Shown in pieces: positions 50,992 through 60,083 of a DNA stretch of 64,000 nucleotides. The stretch comes from Acidimicrobium ferrooxidans DSM 10331. Its GTDB lineage: Bacteria > Actinomycetota > Acidimicrobiia > Acidimicrobiales > Acidimicrobiaceae. Under the pieces are notes generated by a model that ran no database searches, was not told the origin of the DNA, and saw only the letters and a list, made by a program, of their open reading frames with translations. The position numbers and the translations under genes are program-made. The stretch spans positions 1,048,001-1,112,000 of the forward strand of contig NC_013124.1 of assembly GCF_000023265.1 (NCBI RefSeq), in the 5' to 3' direction. Each line of letters starts with the position of its first letter. Within the stretch, counting starts at the first letter, position 1.

Positions 50992-52473
50992 TCAGGCCGC
51001 TGGCGTCGCCGGCTCGACTTCGGGATCGGCTGCTCGGCGGCCCCGCCCACGCGACAGTGACAACAACGCGGCAATGGCGATGAACACCATCGAGGTGTAG
51101 AAGGCGGCGTGCAGACCGTGCGTGAAGACGTCTGCCAAGTGTCCGCTGAGCTTGGTGGTGCCGACGAAGATCGCGAATGCGAGCCCTCGCGGGATGGAAC
51201 GTGCCGCAGAAAGGATGGCGACGGAGAAGGAGAAGACCATCCCGATGTTCGAGAACGTCCGGAGCATGCCCGAGGCGATGCCGAACACTTCGGGGGGAGC
51301 AGCTTTCATGACGGCCGAGTTGTTCGCGGGGAAGAAGCTCGAGCCGCCGATGCCGTTGATGATGCTCGCGACGACGACGAGCGCCAGCGTGACATCGTTG
51401 CTGAGCTGTGCGTAGACGAACAGCGCGATCACCTGCACGGCGAGGCCGACGGTCGCAGGGATGACTGGGCCGACACGGTCCGCGAGTCGCCCCGCAAACG
51501 GACCGACGACACCGCCCAGGAGATAGCCCGGTACGAGCAGCAAGGAAGCGTCGAGAGCGCTCAGGCCCCGCGGTCCTTGCAGGTACATGATCACGAGGAA
51601 GAGAACTGCGTAGTTCCCGAGGGCCTGAAACGTCGCTGCCAGGAGCGACGGTGTCATCGTCGGGATGCGAAAGATGCGCAGGTTCACCATCGGCTCGGGA
51701 TGGCGTAGCTCGATCAGGACGAAGACGCCGAGGATGACGAGTCCGCCGACGAAGAACGCGACGATGTGGGAGTCGAGCGGCCGCGTCGCGAGTTGCGTCA
51801 CTGCCCAGAGCAGCCCGAAGATCCCGGCGCCGAGCGTGAGCATGCCCCCGATGTCGAAACGGTGGTGCCGTGAGGTCGCTTCGTTGTGGAGCACACGCGT
51901 CGCGAGGGCCACGGCGACGATGCCGATCGGGACGTTGATCCAGAAGATCCACCGCCACGAGACATAGGTGACGATGACCCCGCCCAACACGATCCCGAGG
52001 ACCGCACCCAGGCTCCACCCCACTGCGTTGAAGCCATAGGCCCGACCCCGGCGATGAGGCGGGAAGATGTCAGCGATGACGGCACCGGAGTTGGCCGACA
52101 CGAGTGCGCCCCCGACACCCTGGAGCACTCGGAATCCGATGATCGCTGCTTCGTTCCAAGACAGCGCGCACAAGGCGGAACCGACGACGAAGACCACGAA
52201 CCCTGCTTCGTACATGCGCACACGTCCGAAGAGGTCGCCGAGCTTACCGACCTGGGTGGCGAGCAGCGTGATCGTCAAGAGGTACCCGATCACGACCCAA
52301 ATCACCGAACTCAGGGCCACGTGCAGCGCACGCTGGATCTCCGGCAAGGCGAGCACCACGATGGTGGTGTCCACCGCAGCGATGAGCACGCCGGCCATGA
52401 TGACCGCCAAGGCGAGCTGCGGGTGATCGGTCACGGACGAGTGGTAGGACGCATCATCAGTGCGAGTAGCCAT
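50992..52473 (-). CDS. DHA2-type MFS multidrug transporter
   Basis: A 493-residue 14-helix exporter. Motifs: AAVDTTIVVLALPEIQRAL in helix 1, LATQVGKLGDLFGRVRMYE, RVLQGVGGALVSANSGAVIADIF and GWSLGAVLGIVLGGVIVTYVSWRWIFWIN (motif C of antiporters, broken across helix 5). It starts at the ATG at 52473. Its stop lies four bases from the stop of the converging ABC ATPase, with no room for a separate terminator. Substrate unknown. Confidence 0.9.
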   Translation of the reverse strand: MATRTDDASYHSSVTDHPQLALAVIMAGVLIAAVDTTIVVLALPEIQRALHVALSSVIWVVIGYLLTITLLATQVGKLGDLFGRVRMYEAGFVVFVVGSALCALSWNEAAIIGFRVLQGVGGALVSANSGAVIADIFPPHRRGRAYGFNAVGWSLGAVLGIVLGGVIVTYVSWRWIFWINVPIGIVAVALATRVLHNEATSRHHRFDIGGMLTLGAGIFGLLWAVTQLATRPLDSHIVAFFVGGLVILGVFVLIELRHPEPMVNLRIFRIPTMTPSLLAATFQALGNYAVLFLVIMYLQGPRGLSALDASLLLVPGYLLGGVVGPFAGRLADRVGPVIPATVGLAVQVIALFVYAQLSNDVTLALVVVASIINGIGGSSFFPANNSAVMKAAPPEVFGIASGMLRTFSNIGMVFSFSVAILSAARSIPRGLAFAIFVGTTKLSGHLADVFTHGLHAAFYTSMVFIAIAALLSLSRGRGRRAADPEVEPATPAA

Positions 52474-52599
52474 GGCTCTCCCCGGTCGAAGGCTCGTCGA
52501 AGCTTGCTAGTTCCAACCTTATCGACGAGTCGGGTGTTCCCGTCTCAGAATCTGCGATGCGTCGAGGACGGGGGCGAGCGGTAGGCTTCGTAGCTGCTG

Positions 52600-52675
52600 T
52601 GGCGGGTAGTTCAATTGGCAGAACGCCTGACTTTGGATCAGGAGGCTCCAGGTTCGAGCCCTGGCCCGCCAGCCA
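52600..52675 (+). tRNA. tRNA-Gln (anticodon UUG)
   Basis: Acceptor TGGCGGG pairs with CCCGCCA; anticodon stem CCTGA/TCAGG encloses CTTTGGA with TTG at positions 34-36; the T arm is CCAGG-TTCGAGC-CCTGG; discriminator G and an encoded CCA (52673-52675) follow. A TAGGCT -10 element lies at 52582-52587. A long minus-strand reading frame across this gene is not real. Confidence 0.97.
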
Positions 52676-53668
52676 TCGCCGTTCCTCTCGACGCGCTCTG
52701 CGTGGAGCTGTCCGGCCTTCGAACGGCCTTTGGGTCGCCGACGTTCCCCACGTGAGACTGAGCGCCTCGGGCCGACCGCTGTGGTAGCAAGGCGCACCCG
52801 ACGAATCATGAGCATGGCTCGATCACCCGCTGCCGCGACGGCGACCGAACCCGACTCCGCCGGCACGAACGCATCGGGAACGTGAGCAGCCGAATCCATG
52901 TGACCACGCGCCGCCAGAACCCCGACGTTGCCATCGTTGCCGCTTGACCCAGCGCTTGCAGGAGTCGACCGTTCTTCCTCGCATTCGCCAGGTCGTGCAG
53001 AGCGTCCCTTCGGCTGGAAGATCATCGGGAATCGCCAACGGCCTGCGCACCGCTGATCCCGCCACGAACACCCGAGCCGTGCGTCAACCGAGCCGAGGGG
53101 CCACGGCATGGTCCATGTGTGAAGCCGGGGCGCTCCGTGTCGCCAGTCGTGACGAACGTGTGCCGATCGCTGCTCTCGGCCACTCGCGAGCCGCGGAACG
53201 CGACGCGGCGAAGCGCACGCGCTGGGTTGGAGCAACGTCGACCGCAACGCTCGCACAGTGGCCGTCACAAGGGCCGCCTCACGAAGATGCGCGTCGAGCC
53301 TCGCGACGCCGTCACCGAGGTCCAAGCGAGGACAGCTCGCAGCATGCCTCGCGTGCTCGCATCCAAACCGCTCGTCTGGTTCCTCGAGGAGCACCGGGCA
53401 CACCAGCGCCGGGAGATCGAACGCCCTCGCCCCCTCAGCGGTCGAGCTGGGGCCTGCTCCCGGTTCCCCTCTGCCTTCGGTCGGCCCCTTGCGCTTGGTG
53501 CGCCGAACCAGCACTTCGGATGCCTGTCTGTGACTTCTCTGGCCATCATCTCCTCGAGCCAAGGAGCCTTACGGCCTCGCCTCCTCGTCTCGCGCGTGTC
53601 GTTCGCGCCTCTCTGCGGCCGTCCTCCGCTCGAAGGCATCGGCCTCGGGCAGGGCAAGAGCAGTTCGG
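52676..53668. other. Nearly 1 kb without a recognisable gene
   Basis: Open frames exist on both strands, but none has a good start or a protein pattern I recognise, and the longest overlaps the tRNA antisense. A possible short stem GGCC-TTCGAAC-GGCC followed by TTT at 52714-52731 may end the tRNA transcript. The stretch may be decayed sequence or regulatory DNA. Confidence 0.4.
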
Positions 53669-54940
53669 GTGATCACCGACACTGCGTCCGCAGCCCCGAC
53701 CACCCAGCGGGACCTAGGCTCGACCATCGTGGTCGCTGGCGCACGTCATCCGGTTCGTTGGTTCCTCGCCGAACGCGGCTTGCTGGCGGCTGCGGTGGGC
53801 ATGCTTCCGGTCGGCCTGTCCTTCTCGCTCCTCGACATCTACGCTCGCGCGAGCGCGCTCGGGATCGTGCTCGCACTACAGGGCGTCGGCCTCGTCGTCA
53901 GCTTGATCGTCCTCGGTGGCGTCGGCGACCTCATCGCACCTCGTCGCCTCCTCGTCCTCGCCGATGCGCTCTACGCAGCCTCGGCTGCGGCGTTGGCCCT
54001 GCTCGCGCAGACCCACAGCCACGCACTCGTCGCCTATGGGGCCGCCTCCATCGTCACCGGTGCCTCCGCGGGTCTCGTCAACTCGGCTCTGCAGGCTCTC
54101 CTGGCTGCGGTGGTGTCGCCACAGGATCGACAGCGCGTGAACGGTCTACGGAGTCTGTTGCGCAATCTCGTCCAGGTCGCAGCTCCTGCGTTCGCAGGAC
54201 TCGTGAGCGCGATCGCATCCCCAACCGTCGTGCTCTGGCTCGCCGCGATCGTCGCCGCCCTCGGCACGCTCGCTGCTCGCGCGCTCCCCGATACAGGCGC
54301 GGGAGCACACCACGACGCTGGCCTGCTCGCCGAACTGCGCAGCGGTTGGCGAGCGTACTGGGCCTACGGGTGGCTCGTCGCTGTCGACGGCGCCTTCGCA
54401 CTGTGGCACCTCGTCGTCTACGGACCGCTCTTCGTGCTCGGCCCTGTCGTCGCGCGTGCCCATGATCACGGTGCGCTGGGCTGGGGCCTCATGCTGGCCG
54501 GCGTCAGCGTTGGTGGCGTCCTGGGGGGCGCGCTCGTCGTGCGCCTGAGGCCTCGTCGCCCACTCTCCTTCGCCCTCATCGCATTCTCGGTTACGTCGGT
54601 GTGGCTCGGTGCGCTCTGGTTCGAGGCGCCCCTACCCGTCCTCGTCGTCGCCGCCGCGATCGCCGGGGTCGGCTTCGAGCTTCTCATGGGGCTGTGGGAC
54701 ACCGTCTTCCAGGGCACGATCCCCCGGAGTGTGCTCGGCAAGCTCGCAGCCTACGACTACCTCGCCTCCGTCGGAACCCTGCCGCTCGGCTACGCCTTGG
54801 CAGCGCCGCTGGCCGCGATCGTGGGCGCACGCGGTGTCTTCGGACTTGGTGTCGTGATCACGGTCGCGATCACGCTGGGCACCCTCGCTGTGCCGAGCGT
54901 TCGTCATCTCCCCTCGCCGGCACTTCCCATCGACGAGTGA
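53669..54940 (+). CDS. MFS transporter
   Basis: A 423-residue, 12-helix major facilitator. It contains LGGVGDLIAPRRLLVLADAL (helix 2-3 loop), LVNSALQALLAAVVSPQDRQRVNGLRSL, and the second-half VGGVLGGALVVRLRPRRPLSF; the style is that of uncharacterised Bcr/macrolide-efflux-like MFS proteins in actinobacteria. GTG at 53669, with no strong ribosome-binding site. Substrate unknown. Confidence 0.82.
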   Translation: MITDTASAAPTTQRDLGSTIVVAGARHPVRWFLAERGLLAAAVGMLPVGLSFSLLDIYARASALGIVLALQGVGLVVSLIVLGGVGDLIAPRRLLVLADALYAASAAALALLAQTHSHALVAYGAASIVTGASAGLVNSALQALLAAVVSPQDRQRVNGLRSLLRNLVQVAAPAFAGLVSAIASPTVVLWLAAIVAALGTLAARALPDTGAGAHHDAGLLAELRSGWRAYWAYGWLVAVDGAFALWHLVVYGPLFVLGPVVARAHDHGALGWGLMLAGVSVGGVLGGALVVRLRPRRPLSFALIAFSVTSVWLGALWFEAPLPVLVVAAAIAGVGFELLMGLWDTVFQGTIPRSVLGKLAAYDYLASVGTLPLGYALAAPLAAIVGARGVFGLGVVITVAITLGTLAVPSVRHLPSPALPIDE

Positions 54941-55040
54941 GCGCCGACGACTCCTCGGCCGCGGGTTGAGTCCCCGCGCCGCATCGTCGCGGGCTCCGCT
55001 GGCAGCTACCGTACAACGCACCTGATCCAAGGAGTGTCCC

Positions 55041-55385
55041 ATGACCGATAGCGTCAGCCAACTCGCCGATGACCAGCCCACGACACGCCTCCAGCGTGTG
55101 CTGAATCTCGTCCCGCGAGCGCTGTCATCGAGACCCCACATCATCTTCCTCGCGGTGCTCGGTGTCTACCTCGTGCTCCTCCCCCTCGCCCACGTGCACG
55201 TGTCGGCGTTCGCGGAACTCGTCGGCGGGAACTACACGAACGTTACGAGCGATCTCGGGGCCTGCATCGCCGCCGGCGGTACGATCCACATCATGCGCTC
55301 GCACCGGCAGCACCGCAGCGAGCTCGCCGAGCTACGCCGACTGGTCGAGGACCTGTCGCGCACGCTCGGGTCGGGGTCCGAGTAA
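55041..55385 (+). CDS. Small membrane protein of unknown function
   Basis: A 114-residue protein with one clear membrane helix (IIFLAVLGVYLVLLPLA, about residues 34-51), a possible second, weaker one near 68-84, and a C-terminal basic/coiled segment RSELAELRRLVEDLSRTL. The ATG at 55041 has AAGGAG upstream, which supports it. It lies between an MFS gene and a ThrE-type exporter gene on the same strand. I do not recognise a family. Confidence 0.65.
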   Translation: MTDSVSQLADDQPTTRLQRVLNLVPRALSSRPHIIFLAVLGVYLVLLPLAHVHVSAFAELVGGNYTNVTSDLGACIAAGGTIHIMRSHRQHRSELAELRRLVEDLSRTLGSGSE

Positions 55386-55494
55386 ATCCGTCGCCGCTCG
55401 CACCACGATCCGTCGACGCTCGCGGCCGGCTGCGCGGTGCCTCGAGACGGCACGTCACACCAGCTCGGACGGCCATCCGTCCTATCCTGGAGGC

Positions 55495-56931
55495 GTGGCA
55501 CGCGCACAGCCCCCGGGCGCAGCTGAGCCACGTCGACCCCGCCGACGTGGTTGGCACCGTCGCACCTTTGAACCGGAGCGCGGATGGGGATCGCTGGGCG
55601 ACGAGGGACGCGCCGTCCTGCGTGCGGCGCAGCGGCGCATCGCACGCCTCGTGTCCTCGGACTCGCTGGCCGAGCTGCCACCAGAGCCCGAGGAGGAGGT
55701 GGCCTATCGCCTCCTCACCGCCGCCCTTCGGGCAGGCGCCGTCCTCCTCGCGGCTGGGGCCGCCACGCTCGATGTCGAGCAGACCGTCCTCACCTTTGCC
55801 AACGCCCTCGGCCTCGCAGGGTGCGAGGTCGACGTCACGTTCACGTCACTCACCGGCTCGTACCGTCGTGGTGCAACCTTGAAGCCCATCACCACGCTCG
55901 TCGTGGTGCGCGATCGGACGCTCAACTTCGCCAAGTTGGCCGCGATGACCCAGCTGCGTGCGGCCGTCCTCGCGGGCGAGGTTCCCCCGGTCGATGTCGA
56001 GCAGCGACTCGAGGCGATCGAGCGGCTCACCGTGCGCCGCGGTCGCTTCGTCGTGGCCGGCTGGGCGGGCATGGCGGCTGCGTTCACGATCCTGCTCGGC
56101 GGACAGCTCCTCGCCGGTGCGCTTGGCTTCGTGGCGACCGCCTTGATCTACGTCCTCAACCGCGGTCTCGCCCGGCGCGGCGTCCCAGACTTCTTCTTGA
56201 GCGCCATCGGGGCGACGCTCGCGACCACCACGGCTCTGCTCGCGATCGTGGCGCACGCGCCGACCGTGCCTGCCCTCGTCGTCGCTGGCGGCATCATGGC
56301 CCTCGTGCCCGGCGTGAAGCTCGTCTCGAGCGTCCAGGACGCCCTAAGCGGTTTCCCGTTGTCAGGGACCGCCCGTGGCGTCGAGGTCCTCGTCATCGCC
56401 ACCGGCATCGTGACCGGCGTCAGCCTCGTGATCTACGTGGCACGACTCGCGGGTCTGCACCTCGCCATCGGCCCCATCCCGCTCGCCTCCTTGCTCTATG
56501 TGCCGGTCCAGATCGCGGCCGCGGCGGTCGCGGCAGCCCTCTATGGCATCGCGACATCGGTGCCGCGTTCGTTCCTCCCTTGGGCGGCAGTCACCGGAGC
56601 GCTCGGATGGGGGATTGTCCTCGTGCTCGAACACAACGGCGTCTCGCTCGTCGTGTCGACGGCGCTGGCCGCGGTCTGTGTCGGCCTCCTCGGCCAGGCG
56701 CTCGCCTCCATCCACACCACCCATCCCTACCTCTTCGTCGTCCCCGGCATCATGCCGCTCGTGCCCGGGCTCACCGTCTTCGAGGGCATGCTCGCACTCG
56801 TCGAGGGGCACGGCGGTGCCGCGGGTCTGCTCCTGCAGGGCCTCGCCATCGGCCTCGCGATCGCGGCGGGGGTCAGTCTCGGTTACCTCATCTTGCGCTC
56901 GCCTGTGAGCCGACCGACTCGGCTTCGCTAG
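55495..56931 (+). CDS. ThrE-family threonine/serine exporter-like protein
   Basis: A 478-residue membrane protein. The N-terminal part contains YRLLTAALRAGAVLLAAGAATLDVE and the soluble ThrE domain (GCEVDVTFTSLTGSY...FAKLAAMTQL); after it come about ten helices including LVPGVKLVSSVQDALSG and FVVPGIMPLVPGLTVFEGML, the twin signature of ThrE/DUF3815 fused proteins. I chose the GTG at 55495: TATCCT at 55483-55488 is a likely -10, so it is probably leaderless. Expected to export small amino acids such as threonine or serine. Confidence 0.85.
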   Translation: MARAQPPGAAEPRRPRRRGWHRRTFEPERGWGSLGDEGRAVLRAAQRRIARLVSSDSLAELPPEPEEEVAYRLLTAALRAGAVLLAAGAATLDVEQTVLTFANALGLAGCEVDVTFTSLTGSYRRGATLKPITTLVVVRDRTLNFAKLAAMTQLRAAVLAGEVPPVDVEQRLEAIERLTVRRGRFVVAGWAGMAAAFTILLGGQLLAGALGFVATALIYVLNRGLARRGVPDFFLSAIGATLATTTALLAIVAHAPTVPALVVAGGIMALVPGVKLVSSVQDALSGFPLSGTARGVEVLVIATGIVTGVSLVIYVARLAGLHLAIGPIPLASLLYVPVQIAAAAVAAALYGIATSVPRSFLPWAAVTGALGWGIVLVLEHNGVSLVVSTALAAVCVGLLGQALASIHTTHPYLFVVPGIMPLVPGLTVFEGMLALVEGHGGAAGLLLQGLAIGLAIAAGVSLGYLILRSPVSRPTRLR

Positions 56932-57108
56932 GCGGTCGCGACCTGTCGGCCGCCGCGGTGCACCTCCCCGGTGCGGCCTCGCGAACGTGGGCGGTCTCGT
57001 GTCGTGGTGCCACGCCCGCCGTCATCATGCAGGCGCTGCATGACGAGCCCAGCAGACCGGCTAGGGTTGACCGGCTCAGCTACCTTGCGTCGTTCCTTTG
57101 GAGCTCCG

Positions 57109-58323
57109 ATGTCTCCGCGTCCCGTCCGTCGTCGTCACCTCGCTGGGGTCGTCCTCGCAGGCATTCCCTTCAACGTGGCTCAGGGGGCCGCGTTCCCCTA
57201 CTGGGTGCTGTATCTCCACAGCGACCTGCACTTCCCCACCGCCTTGGCGGGTCTCGTGATCGGCACCGAGGGTCTCGCCTCGCTCGGAGGCGCGCTGGTC
57301 GGCGGGGCCTTCCAGGATCACTTCGGGCCTCGACGAACGGCGCAACTGGGCGCAGTGATCGAAGCCGTGGCCGCAGCGTCGCTTGTCGTTGCTCGTAGCC
57401 CGCTTGCGGTCGCGGGCTGCTTCGTCCTCTTCGGTATGTCGACCTTGCGCTATCCGGCCCGATCGAGCGCGCTCCTCGCCGCACTGCCGGACGATCTCTC
57501 GGCGACCACCTTCTTTAGCTGGGACTTCATGGGCGCGAACACCGGCTTCGGGCTCGGGATCGTGGTCGGGGCGCTGCTCATCGGTGCCGGTGACGCGACG
57601 GTGATGCGGGGCTTGTTCGCCGCCCTCGCGGTGACGAGTGCCCTCCTCGCCGTGACCTACGAGCTCATCCCGAACCAGAGAATGGCTCGCGAACACCTCG
57701 AGCACGCGTCGTATCGCGCAGCCATGCGTTCGTCGCTGTTCTGGTACGTCGGCGCGTGGGGCCTGCTGCTCTCGCTCGCGAGCTACTCGTCGTTCGACGC
57801 TGGCGTGCCGGCCCTGATCGGCATCGAGCTCCACGCGTCGCCGCACCTGATCGCGCTCGGCTTTCTCACGAATCCCGTGCTCATCGTCGCGTTCCAGCAA
57901 CCCGTGAGACGCCTGGTCCACCGACTCCGGTGGCGCCGCGCAACCATGGCGACCGCAGCGATCTTCGGCGCGTCGTGGTTCATCTTGTTCGGGGCCCTGT
58001 GGCTGCGGACCGAGTTCGAGCTCGCCGTCCTCGTCGTCAGCTTCGCCGCGACCTTCTCGCTCGCCGAGATGCTGATGGCTCCCCTTCGAACCCAGCTCAT
58101 CGCCGCGCTCGCACCTGAGCATCTCCGCGGTCGCTTCTACGGGATGAGCCACTTCGCCCGCGGTGTCGCCGGTCTCGTCGGGCCGAGCGTCGCAGGGGCC
58201 ATGATCGGTGCAGGCCTCGGCTTCTGGTGGCTGCCGCTCGTCGCGAGCTCGGGTGCCGGTGCCGCCTGGGTCAGCCGAAAGATCTTTCGGACAGCTCCCG
58301 CCGAGCTGTCCGAGCGCACCTGA
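57109..58323 (+). CDS. MFS transporter
   Basis: A 404-residue, 12-helix transporter. It begins RRRHLAGVVLAGIPFNVAQGAAFPYW, has VGGAFQDHFGPRRTAQLGAV (helix 2-3 loop of MFS), GMSTLRYPARSSALLAALPDDL and, in the second half, EHLRGRFYGMSHFARGVAGLVGPSVAGAM. The ATG at 57109 has TGGAG upstream; a longer frame from 56971 is less likely. It converges on the nuclease operon with only 18 bases between. Substrate unknown. Confidence 0.82.
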   Translation: MSPRPVRRRHLAGVVLAGIPFNVAQGAAFPYWVLYLHSDLHFPTALAGLVIGTEGLASLGGALVGGAFQDHFGPRRTAQLGAVIEAVAAASLVVARSPLAVAGCFVLFGMSTLRYPARSSALLAALPDDLSATTFFSWDFMGANTGFGLGIVVGALLIGAGDATVMRGLFAALAVTSALLAVTYELIPNQRMAREHLEHASYRAAMRSSLFWYVGAWGLLLSLASYSSFDAGVPALIGIELHASPHLIALGFLTNPVLIVAFQQPVRRLVHRLRWRRATMATAAIFGASWFILFGALWLRTEFELAVLVVSFAATFSLAEMLMAPLRTQLIAALAPEHLRGRFYGMSHFARGVAGLVGPSVAGAMIGAGLGFWWLPLVASSGAGAAWVSRKIFRTAPAELSERT

Positions 58324-58341
58324 CGCAACCGGTTCGACGGC

Positions 58342-59205
58342 TCAGACGGCGCTCGCGTCGACTCCTGCCCCAAAGGCCGGACAGTGCGGCGCCAGCGGAC
58401 AGGAGCGACACTGGTAGCCGGGTACGGCATCGGCCCAGAGACCGTCGGGGACGGAATCACGACGCAGTGTCTCGCGAAGCTCGCGGAGACGGCGAGCCCG
58501 TCGGACGACGGTCCCGATCGCGCCCACGCCCTCGTCGAGCAGCGCCTCATCGACGAGGCGACGCCGAGAGCGACCGGCTTCGATGTCGACGAGGCCCACC
58601 CAGTCGAGATCGACACCACCGATCGTCGCGACCACCGCCTCGAACGCGAGCGCGGTGTCTTCGTAGCCGTAGGGTCGATGATCGAGGACGAAGACGCCCG
58701 CCCGCTCGCCCTTCGCATCGAGGAGCTGGAGGTCGATGAGGCTCCGCAGCTGGACGGCGCCGAAGCGCACGGTGCGCCGACGCGGCTCGAGCGCACCGGC
58801 GTGCTCGGCCTCGAGCACGCCGATCGTCTCCGCTGCGAAGGTGATCACTTCCTGCTGAACGAGGAGTCGCTCCCCGCGTGTGATCGCCTTCGTCGCATGG
58901 CCGCTCACCCAGTCCCAGGCCCAGTGGTCGCGGATCGAGGAGCGGAGCGCGCGATAGAGCGCGTGCGGGGTCGGTGCCTGCTCACGCTCGTCGTACCAGC
59001 GCACGACGAGCTCCATCGCGAGGGTACGGCGCACGACCGCGACGGACGGCTCGAACGGGGCATCGATCACCGAGGAGCCGAGGTCGCACGCTTCGCGGAG
59101 GTCTCGGCTCGTGAGGCGGACCGGCGCGCCGCCGCCACGCAGCTCACGGACGATCGCCTCGACACGTCGCCCGAGGTCTGCTCGCTCCCCTCGTGTGCGG
59201 CTCAC
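58342..59205 (-). CDS. Cas4/RecB-like PD-(D/E)XK-fold protein, catalytic lysine apparently lost
   Basis: A 287-residue protein paired with the next nuclease gene. It keeps the nuclease fold marks LRSLIDLQLLD (Asp158) and FVLDHRPYGYEDTALAFEAV, but where active enzymes have (D/E)-x-Lys it reads Asp175-His-Arg177. The first Cys of an iron-sulfur site could be Cys40 and the last three are in YQCRSCPLAPHC near the C-terminus (C-x2-C-x5-C), as in Cas4 and AddB. So it looks like an Fe-S nuclease-fold protein with altered active site. GTG at 59205 overlaps the upstream stop as GTGA. A longer in-frame start at 59796 runs antisense to the other nuclease and is rejected. Confidence 0.75.
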   Translation of the reverse strand: MSRTRGERADLGRRVEAIVRELRGGGAPVRLTSRDLREACDLGSSVIDAPFEPSVAVVRRTLAMELVVRWYDEREQAPTPHALYRALRSSIRDHWAWDWVSGHATKAITRGERLLVQQEVITFAAETIGVLEAEHAGALEPRRRTVRFGAVQLRSLIDLQLLDAKGERAGVFVLDHRPYGYEDTALAFEAVVATIGGVDLDWVGLVDIEAGRSRRRLVDEALLDEGVGAIGTVVRRARRLRELRETLRRDSVPDGLWADAVPGYQCRSCPLAPHCPAFGAGVDASAV

Positions 59206-60083
59206 GGCGCCGCCGCCTCTGCGTAGGTGGCACAGTCCTCGCGGAACGGACACTGGGTACAGCGCGGACCTGCGCGCTCGATCGGCGCACCAGCGAGGCC
59301 ACGCGCGGCGGCCCGAAGCGCATCGGCGACCAGGCGTGCGCCATCGCGCACGACGCGCTCGCTCATCACGAGCTGTCGCGCATCGGCGACCGCTTCGCCA
59401 GGGCCGAGGAGGATGATGCTCGCTGGAGGTGGCCCGTAGCGCAGGCCAGCCAGCAGCGCGTAGAAGCGGAGCTCGCTCTCGTGCTCCTCGCTGAGGGCGA
59501 GCGACGACTTGATCTCGACGAGGTGGTGGGGTCTCCCGCTCGCGGCCCCACCCACCACGAGATCGAAGCGCCCGGTGAGCAGCACGTGGTCGGTGAGGTC
59601 CGCCCGTGCGCGCACCTCGGTTCGTGGCCACCACGCCTCCTCGATGCCAAGACGCTCGACGAGTCGCGCGCGCCGGGTGACGACGTCTGCCATCTGCTCC
59701 GCATCGAGCTCGACCGTCCCACCGTCGGCAGTGACGGCTTCGAGCCACAGCGCGACGTCGTCGCCGGCATGGTACTCGGCGCCGTAGGCGAACCACGAGC
59801 GCACCCCGGCCTCGAAGACCGTGCCGAGGTCCATGGCGCGGTTGCGCGGCGTGGCGATCTCACGGCGCAGCTCGGCCGTCCCGTAGCGCTCACAGGCCAC
59901 GAGTGAGGCCACGATGCGCTTGGTCAAGCGCCAGGTCTGCTCGGTGGGGAGTTGGCTGGCCAGCTCGGCGAGCTCGTGACGGACCTCGGCGATGACGTCA
60001 CCCGCGACCGGGTCGCCTGGGCGCCAGAGCGCCTCGACGAGCGCTGCCTCGCTCTCGAGCCAGACGATGTCCGTGGCGCTCAC
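59202..60083 (-). CDS. Cas4/RecB-like iron-sulfur PD-(D/E)XK nuclease
   Basis: A 293-residue nuclease. Motif II/III: LTGRFDLVVGG (Asp174) and HHLVEIKSSLAL (Glu190-x-Lys192), followed by the helix motif EHESELRFYALLAGLRYGP. Cys64 and a C-terminal CTQCPFREDC (Cys275, Cys278, Cys284) have the one-plus-three spacing of the Fe-S site in Cas4 and AddB. It starts at the GTG at 60083, which overlaps the kinase stop as GTGA, and is followed by a second, degenerate nuclease-like gene. No cas genes or CRISPR array are in the window, so a DNA repair or defence role independent of CRISPR is likely. Confidence 0.85.
   Translation of the reverse strand: MSATDIVWLESEAALVEALWRPGDPVAGDVIAEVRHELAELASQLPTEQTWRLTKRIVASLVACERYGTAELRREIATPRNRAMDLGTVFEAGVRSWFAYGAEYHAGDDVALWLEAVTADGGTVELDAEQMADVVTRRARLVERLGIEEAWWPRTEVRARADLTDHVLLTGRFDLVVGGAASGRPHHLVEIKSSLALSEEHESELRFYALLAGLRYGPPPASIILLGPGEAVADARQLVMSERVVRDGARLVADALRAAARGLAGAPIERAGPRCTQCPFREDCATYAEAAAP

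Noticed and set aside
52519..53562. Minus-strand frame of 347 codons after the DHA2 exporter
   Set aside because: It runs antisense across tRNA-Gln and has no recognisable domain or start site.
58342..60083. CRISPR-associated Cas4 identity for the paired nucleases
   Set aside because: No repeat array and no other cas gene in the window; only the fold and cysteine pattern are shared.
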